From Crithidia fasciculata (taxonomy: Eukaryota > Euglenozoa > Kinetoplastea > Trypanosomatida > Trypanosomatidae), in assembly GCA_000331325.2 (NCBI GenBank), contig CM003407.1:2734501-2798500 (forward strand): 64,000 nucleotides of DNA, in the 5' to 3' direction. The notes beneath the pieces were generated by a model. The model had not been told where the DNA came from and made no database searches. It saw only the letters and a program-made list of their open reading frames with translations. Of the stretch, positions 58,301 through 64,000 are shown piece after piece. The position numbers and the translations under genes were made by a program. Position 1 is the first letter of the stretch. Each line of letters begins with the position of its first letter.

Positions 58301-61300
58301 CGTTTTTTTCCTCTCCCCCTTTTTCATCTTGTTGTCGCCCGCCTTCTTTTTTCTCCGATGTCTTGATTTTTTTTTTGTGAACCTCCTTCGTGCAGGTCCT
58401 ACCTTCCCCAGTCATCTTGATCTTTCTTTCTGACAAAGATCGAAAGGCTCTTCTTCTCTTTCCTTTTTTCGTCTTCATCTCCTCTCTCTCTCAAAAAAAA
58501 AAAAACTTACAAAAATACTTTTTCTCTGTTTTCTTTCTCCTCTTCTCCTCCCCCGTTTCTCCTCTGGATTGTACGTCGATCCATTTTTGCTCGCCGCGTT
58601 CTCTGATGCTTAATGGTGAACTCCTGTTTGTGTTCTCTCCTTTACATCCGTCTTCTGTGTTTTTTTTTTTCACATCGTAAGGAATGTTGAAGCCAACACA
58701 AGAGAGGAACAAAAAAAAATTAAAGGAAGACGAAGCGGTTTTTCTTGAGGAAATGAGCACAGCCACGACCACACTGTGAAAAACAATAAAAAAAGAAAAC
58801 GAAAATTCCCTCCCCCTTCTCTTTCCTGTTTTTAGTTTCATCCATTTCACTGTGGTCTGCTCGCTCGTCCCTCACCCTACTGTTTTGCTTCTTGCTGCTT
58901 CCTTGTTGAGTTCTTTTTTGTTTATTTGCAAAGATTCCTTACTGGCCCTCTCGTGGAGTACCTGTTGAGGGAAAAAACGGAGACGCAGAAGGAAACACGG
59001 CGTGTCTCTATATTCGGTGATCATGCGACGGTACAAGGATGTGCAAGCCCAAGTCTAACAACGACAACTAAAAGAAAAACAGAACAAAGCATCTGACAAA
59101 TTGCTTTCCCTTTTTTTTCCTTTTAAAGGGTGGTGCAGCCAGCGAACGGATTTTATCTTCGCTCTCTCTGAACGCACGTGCTTCTCGTGTACAGACTCGT
59201 CTGTTTACTTACCTTTCTTTCTTATTCTTTGCAGCTGCACGTCTCCGATGTAGCTTGTGTATCAGCGTTGACGAAGGGACAAACTGAAATTGAGCTCACA
59301 TACAAAGAAAATAAAAGAAGAAGCGCCAAAATTCTTGCTGGGATGCTCTTTCTACAGGCTTCCTTTTTTTTTTCTGTGTGTGGCCTCTTTGCTTTCATGT
59401 TTTCCGACGCGCGTCATATTTTGCTTGCTTTTTCACTCAAGGGAGAACTCGCAGACACGGGCAACGACGCCCCTCTACGAGAGCTGCTCATATTTCTTTT
59501 TTTCTTAGTTTAGCTGTAAACGCCTCTGTCTAAATCAACATGTGTGTGCATGCGTGCACGGTGGTCTCGTGCTCCGCTCTTCTCGAAGGTGTTTCGTTGT
59601 TAGGTGCTTGCAGACACCACAAAACACACAAACGAGTTTTTTTTTTTTTTACGGACACAAAAGATACTTGTGAGCGCTTATTTTTTTTTTCTTGCATGGA
59701 ACGAGAAAAGGGCTTTTCACTGCTACGGCTGCATAGATTTCTTCTTTCTTCTTTGAGTGCGTTGACAGCGGGCTCTATTTTTTCGAGTCTGCTCCTCTTT
59801 TGTTCTCTTTTTTTCGAAGCATCTGCGTGTTTTCGCTGCGCAGCATCATCTAAGAAAGAGAGACGAGGAGCTGTGTCAACAACTAAAGAACAAGGATGGA
59901 GAGATTCGTGCAGCCCAGTGTGAAGGAATGAAGGATAGGGGGGACGGCGCAAAAAAAAAAAAAAAAGATACTACGTACTGTGTGCATCCTCGTCAGGTTG
60001 AAAGAAAAGGAAATTCAATCGCAGCGATTGACGCGCACAGACACACACGCTTGTCCAACCCCTCACTCCTTCCCCTTTCCCATCTGAGTATTTTTTTTTC
60101 TTGCTGCCCCCGTTTTTGTTATTGTGTTGTTGCTGCGTCCTTCGTCGTTGAAGCAGCTCATCTTCTTTCTTTTGTTCGTTTTAAGAAAAAAGAGAAATCT
60201 AAAAAATTCGATCGTTTTCTTTTGCCTTGCTTTCTTCACGAGCACACCAGCAGCGCGGGCGTATGCCCCCCTGTGTTATCCGAAGAAACAAAAAGTGCCC
60301 GCAATGGAAGAATAAGTGCAAGCGTGTACGTAGCTCTGGGTATGTTCACGGCTTCTTTTAAATCCGGTAGTGCTGGCGCGTGTGTTTTGTGTTTCAGTCG
60401 TGGGAGCGGACCGCCCGCTGTAGCGGTCGTGTGATTCCGAGGTAAGTCTTTGCTGGAGGCGTTGCACTGCCGCTCTTGGCTGGCGATGGTTCGTGTGTAG
60501 TAGCACTTCCCCATGCTTTTTTCTTTATTTTTTTTTGTCGTTGTTGTCGTCGCTGTGCTGTTTCCATGTGATGGCGGTTGTTGTATGTTTATGAGAAGCG
60601 TTGAAGCGAGTAGTGCCGTATCATTGGAGTACCGCACAATATCACTACTGTGGTGTGTGTCTCTCTTTGCCCTTTTAAATTTCCACTTTCCTTTACTCGC
60701 TGCTTGATGTGCGGTGTGTCAAGCACGAGAGTCTCCCTTTTCTTTTCTCTTTTTACTTTAGCTGTGAATGGTTCTTCGACGTGTGACGCACCTTTTTTTA
60801 GTGTCCCTCTTTATCTGATGTAGTGTGCGACACAGCACCATGGTGGAATACTGATAAAAGAAAAAGGGGAAAAAAAGAAACCGAATGCAGTATTCGACTC
60901 GTAAATAAGTTGTCGGGCAAAGTGTTGTATTCGTGTGAATGTGTGTTCATGCAAGCGCTACAACACAGAATCAAAAAGAAAAAGGCGTGCTGATTCTCTT
61001 CTTTTTTTTTCTCGAATGTGTGTCTGTGTGTGTGTATTTGTAGTTGTATTTTTTAGGCAGCAGCTCTTACTTTTGTTTCTCTTTTTCTCTCATCTATCGT
61101 CCATCGAAAAGGATGCAACATTCGGAAAAAAAAAATGAAGACGGACGTGTCTCACGCCCCACTCAAAAAAAAAAAAAACTAATAACAGAGGAAAACATCT
61201 TGTTTTGTATAGGAATCATTTTTTCTTTTTCTCTCGAGTGCCGTGATCTCCTCATTTTTCTTTTGTTTTGATTTCATAAAATTATATATCTAACAGGTGA

Positions 61301-61937
61301 AGTCCTCTTCTAGTTTTCTTCTTCCTTAAAATTACTATTACTATCACGTTTCTCGTTCTAATTCTCTATATAAATTCTCTCAAGGAATTCCCTCAGTCCT
61401 CCTGGCATTTGGACCTAAATTCTTCTCCTCGGATCCACAAACAAAAAAAAAACACGGAGCTGAAAACAGCGCTCCTTTTTTTAAAAATATCGGCGACATG
61501 GTCGATCTGCGCTCTCTCCTCTGCGTGTGGCCACGGCAATGCGAAAAACGATAGTCTAAAAGGAAAAAGAAAAAGACGTCGCTGAACACAATCGCCGTGG
61601 TTGTTGACGCAGAGCGAGGTGGGGGAGACTCGAGAGAGTGGGAGCGATGCGTGAGCGAAAGGAGAAGCGGCCGCGTTGCGTAGTGTACACGCCAGGCGTT
61701 TTCGCTTTCACTTTCTGCATTGTCCGTCTTTTCCCGTCGTCCTCCGTTTCTCTCTCTCTCTTTATGATGCTGCGCAGCTCTCTGTGTTTTGCATGTGCAG
61801 CAGCTGGTGCCCCCGTATGCATCTTTGAGTCCTCTGTGTTGATGCGCAAAGCACGACCTTGCATGCTTTGCCAAGTGCACTCTAAACGCGGTGTTGACAG
61901 TGCTGGTGCGTCCTTTTTGTTCTTCTCCGTCTTACTA

Positions 61938-62102
61938 TCCGTTTTTTTTTTCTTCTCTCTCCTTCTTCCTCTTCCTCTACCGCTTTCGTTGTTGATGCTA
62001 CTGTGGTTGTGACCTGACGAACGTGCGTACCGTGTCCCTCACACACACGCGCCGCCTACCCTTGGCTCACCGCTCTCACCTCGCTCTTCCCACCACCAAC
62101 AG
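61938..62102 (+). promoter_or_regulatory. Polypyrimidine tract and possible trans-splice acceptor for the kinase gene
   Basis: T/C tract at 61938-61990 is followed by no AG until CCAACAG, AG at 62101-62102, giving a 5' UTR of about 307 bases for the ATG at 62410. The distance between tract and AG is longer than usual, so confidence is low. Confidence 0.35.
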
Positions 62103-62409
62103 AAGAAGAAAAACACTCAAAATTAGGCCAGAGACAACGACGACGATAACAGCAACCAAAAAAGAACATTTAAAAGGAATTTTAGCAGTCCGCCACGCAA
62201 AGGGCATTGAAGACGCACTCCATGCAAGCTCGTAGGTCTGCACCTTTACTTGCAGGAGACTAGACGTGATACCGTGGCTTGACTAGACAGCGTACCGAAG
62301 TGGAGCTTCAAGCAACGCCACAGCCGCCAGACTCAACGCTTGTCAAAACAAAATAAAAACAATTACGCTGAGGGCAAACATATCTGTGTGCATCTGTATT
62401 TGAGCGGCA

Positions 62410-63594
62410 ATGCAGAAATATCAGATCCTGGGCAAGAAAGGCGAGGGTACCTTCAGCGAGGTGCTCCGTGCGCAGGACATCAAGACAAAGCAGTTCGTCG
62501 CGATCAAGTGCATGAAGAAGGCGTTCAAGTCAAAGGATCAGGTGAACCGCCTGCGCGAGATCCAGGCCGTGCGCCGGCTTCAGCCGCACCCCAACATTGT
62601 CGACCTGATTGAGGTCCTCTTTGACCGCAGCACTGGGCGGTTGGCCTTGGTGCTGGAGCTGATGGACCTCAACCTCTACGAGCTCATCAAGGGCCGCAAG
62701 CAATACCTTGGAGAGGAGAAGGTGCGCTCGTACATGTATCAGCTGCTCAAAGGGCTCGACCACGCCCACCGCATCGGTGTTTTTCACCGCGACATCAAAC
62801 CGGAGAATCTCTTGCTGGATGCCGAAGGCGACTTGAAGATCGCCGACTTCGGCTCCTGCAAGGGTGTCTACTCGAAGCAGCCGCTCACCGAGTACATCTC
62901 CACACGTTGGTACCGAGCCCCGGAGTGCCTGCTGACGGACGGCTTCTACACCTACAAGATGGACCTCTGGAGCGCCGGCTGCGTCTTTTTCGAAATGATC
63001 GCCCTCTTTCCCCTCTTCCCCGGTACCAATGAGCTCGATCAGGTTCACCGCATTCACAACGTGCTCGGCACCCCTCCAGCGGAGGTGTTGGACAGGCTGA
63101 AGCGCTCCGGCAGCCACATGGACTTCGACTTCCCCAAGAAGCAGGGCACCGGGCTGGCCAAGCTGCTGCCCCACGTGTCACCAGAGACGGTGGACCTCAT
63201 GCAGCGGCTGCTGACCTACGACGATGAGCATCGCTGCACCGCGAAGGAGGCGCTGCGCCACCCCTACTTCAGCGCGCTGCGGGAGGCGGACAAAAAGAGC
63301 CGGCGGCTGCGGCACAGCATCTCCAGCTTCCCCGGTGCGGCACCTGATACGGTGGTCGCCGTTGGCCTCAGCAACAGCCCGCGAAAGAGCACCAACGCGG
63401 CGAGCAACGCCGTGCCGTCGCTGAGCAACACGGTGACGTCGACGCGGCGGCTGCCGGTGATTGATGGCGTCTCCCCCGTCAAGTCCACCGTCTTCCGCTC
63501 CTCACTGCAGGGGCACCAACTCACCGGCGGAGGCACCGCAGCTCTCAACGCCTCGGGGGAGAATCTGAGTGTGCAGAGCCTGCCGAAGATCTAG
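62410..63594 (+). CDS. MOK/LF4-type flagellar kinase of the MAPK superfamily
   Basis: 394-residue serine/threonine kinase of the RCK group. Kinase domain 4-285: glycine loop GKKGEGTFSEV, lysine 33 in VAIK, HRDIKPEN with Asp128, DFG at 146-148, and a TEY activation motif at 160-162. Sequence follows MOK (animal) and LF4 (Chlamydomonas) closely: REIQAVRRLQPHPN, DLNLYELIKGRK, DFGSCKGVYSKQPLTEYISTRWYRAPECLLTDGFYTYKMDLWSAGCVF. LF4 limits flagellar length in Chlamydomonas and its trypanosomatid relatives may do so as well. The C-terminal 105 residues are serine- and threonine-rich and probably disordered, ending in SLPKI. Length and start agree with the family. It is the only gene downstream of the 8.7 kb gap. 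Confidence 0.92.
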   Translation: MQKYQILGKKGEGTFSEVLRAQDIKTKQFVAIKCMKKAFKSKDQVNRLREIQAVRRLQPHPNIVDLIEVLFDRSTGRLALVLELMDLNLYELIKGRKQYLGEEKVRSYMYQLLKGLDHAHRIGVFHRDIKPENLLLDAEGDLKIADFGSCKGVYSKQPLTEYISTRWYRAPECLLTDGFYTYKMDLWSAGCVFFEMIALFPLFPGTNELDQVHRIHNVLGTPPAEVLDRLKRSGSHMDFDFPKKQGTGLAKLLPHVSPETVDLMQRLLTYDDEHRCTAKEALRHPYFSALREADKKSRRLRHSISSFPGAAPDTVVAVGLSNSPRKSTNAASNAVPSLSNTVTSTRRLPVIDGVSPVKSTVFRSSLQGHQLTGGGTAALNASGENLSVQSLPKI

Positions 63595-64000
63595 CCAGCA
63601 TGGCGGGTAGAATTCTCTTTTTGTACCACTTTCTCTGTCTCGTTTCTGCTTCCGCTTATGTTAAATTAGCATCTTTATATCCAAGCACTTATCCGTGCGC
63701 GTTCTTCTCTTTCACTCATCAGCTGTTACTGTTGCTGCTACGTATGCGTGATGCGTCACCTTTCTCCGTTGATTCCTTCACAAATATATCTAGGTTCTCT
63801 CTCTCGTTCTCGCCTCCCATTTTCCTTGCCGGATTGGTGTTTGCGCGGCTGCTTCATGTCTACAGGGTGTGTGTCTTCCGCTTCGTGTCTTACAGACTTT
63901 CCTTTTTTTTTTCCTGCTTTTCATGCTCCTTTGTCCTGACTGCCGAGTAGATGGCGTCATTTTTCTTTCTTTCTTTCTCACTTTCTGTGCGTGTCTTGTG
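63595..64000. other. 3' region after the last gene
   Basis: T-rich 3' UTR of the kinase gene, continuing past the window end. No gene seen. Confidence 0.65.

Larger units (their letters stand above)
53674..62409. other. 8.7 kb gene-free T-rich region
   Basis: Very T-rich, with dozens of poly-T runs of 8-14 bases and CT tracts. No open frame has domain-like or coding-like composition; the longer ones are serine-, phenylalanine- and leucine-rich and overlap in several frames. GC-balanced patches appear at about 55090-55270, 57110-57360 and 60360-60510, none with a tRNA- or rRNA-like structure I can support. The end is the 5' UTR of the kinase gene. The length is far above any other spacer here (0.6-5.6 kb). 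It may hold non-coding transcripts or mark a boundary between transcription units. Confidence 0.6.

Noticed and set aside
59540-60434. Open frames of 127 and 168 residues in the gene-free region
   Set aside because: They are rich in S, F and K, lack domains, and overlap frames on both strands, as poly-T and poly-A runs do.
1-64000. CRISPR arrays, rRNA genes, spliced-leader RNA repeats or replication-origin motifs
   Set aside because: None was seen: no regularly spaced repeats, no rRNA-like blocks, no tandem spliced-leader sequence. Nothing prokaryotic in layout.

Overview
The window looks like a piece of a trypanosomatid (Kinetoplastea) chromosome, close to Leishmania and its relatives. Twenty protein genes are supported. 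All lie on the + strand, none has an intron, and their coding sequence is GC-rich with mostly G or C at third codon positions. They are separated by long T-rich stretches carrying polypyrimidine tracts followed by AG, as expected for polycistronic transcription with spliced-leader trans-splicing. Several products are specific to this group: an inositol phosphorylceramide synthase very close to Leishmania IPCS, a dually acylated MGCGQS-type protein, an archaic Tom40 (ATOM40) and a glycosomal PEX13-like peroxin. From memory, Leishmania major IPCS lies on chromosome 35, so this may be the syntenic block; I could not check that. The genus cannot be fixed from the sequence alone.

Layout. 1-17 kb: membrane-anchored histidine phosphatase, divergent mitochondrial EF-Ts, small acylated protein, proteasome alpha-1 (PSMA6-type), ATOM40, a FAM184-type giant coiled coil, and a TPR protein fused to a TMEM33/Pom33-like membrane domain. 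18-27 kb: DMC1 recombinase, a small acidic protein with faint RPA-interacting-protein resemblance, an MCM9-like helicase, and a NEK-like kinase with a PH domain. 29-34 kb: a TTLL-family tubulin-modifying ligase and a single-pass membrane protein. 34-39 kb: a gene-free stretch with a compact three-hairpin segment and a decayed GC-rich insert on the opposite strand. 39-54 kb: a polyQ/polyA/His-rich CCCH zinc-finger protein, PEX13-like peroxin, two hypothetical membrane proteins, IPC synthase and a PSP1-domain protein. 54-62 kb: an 8.7 kb T-rich stretch without a convincing gene. 62-64 kb: a MOK/LF4-type kinase and the beginning of its 3' region.

The genes form no metabolic operon. Neighbours in trypanosomatid units are co-transcribed but usually unrelated. 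The only thematic cluster is DMC1, the small possible RPA-interactor and the MCM9-like helicase, which are adjacent and would all fit homologous recombination. Start codons were set at the first in-frame ATG behind a plausible splice acceptor; for six genes (histidine phosphatase, FAM184, TPR/TMEM33, DMC1, TTLL, IPCS) and the PSP1 gene the open frame runs further upstream without an ATG that is needed, and that part is treated as 5' UTR. I found no tRNA, rRNA, CRISPR array, insertion sequence or complete mobile element.
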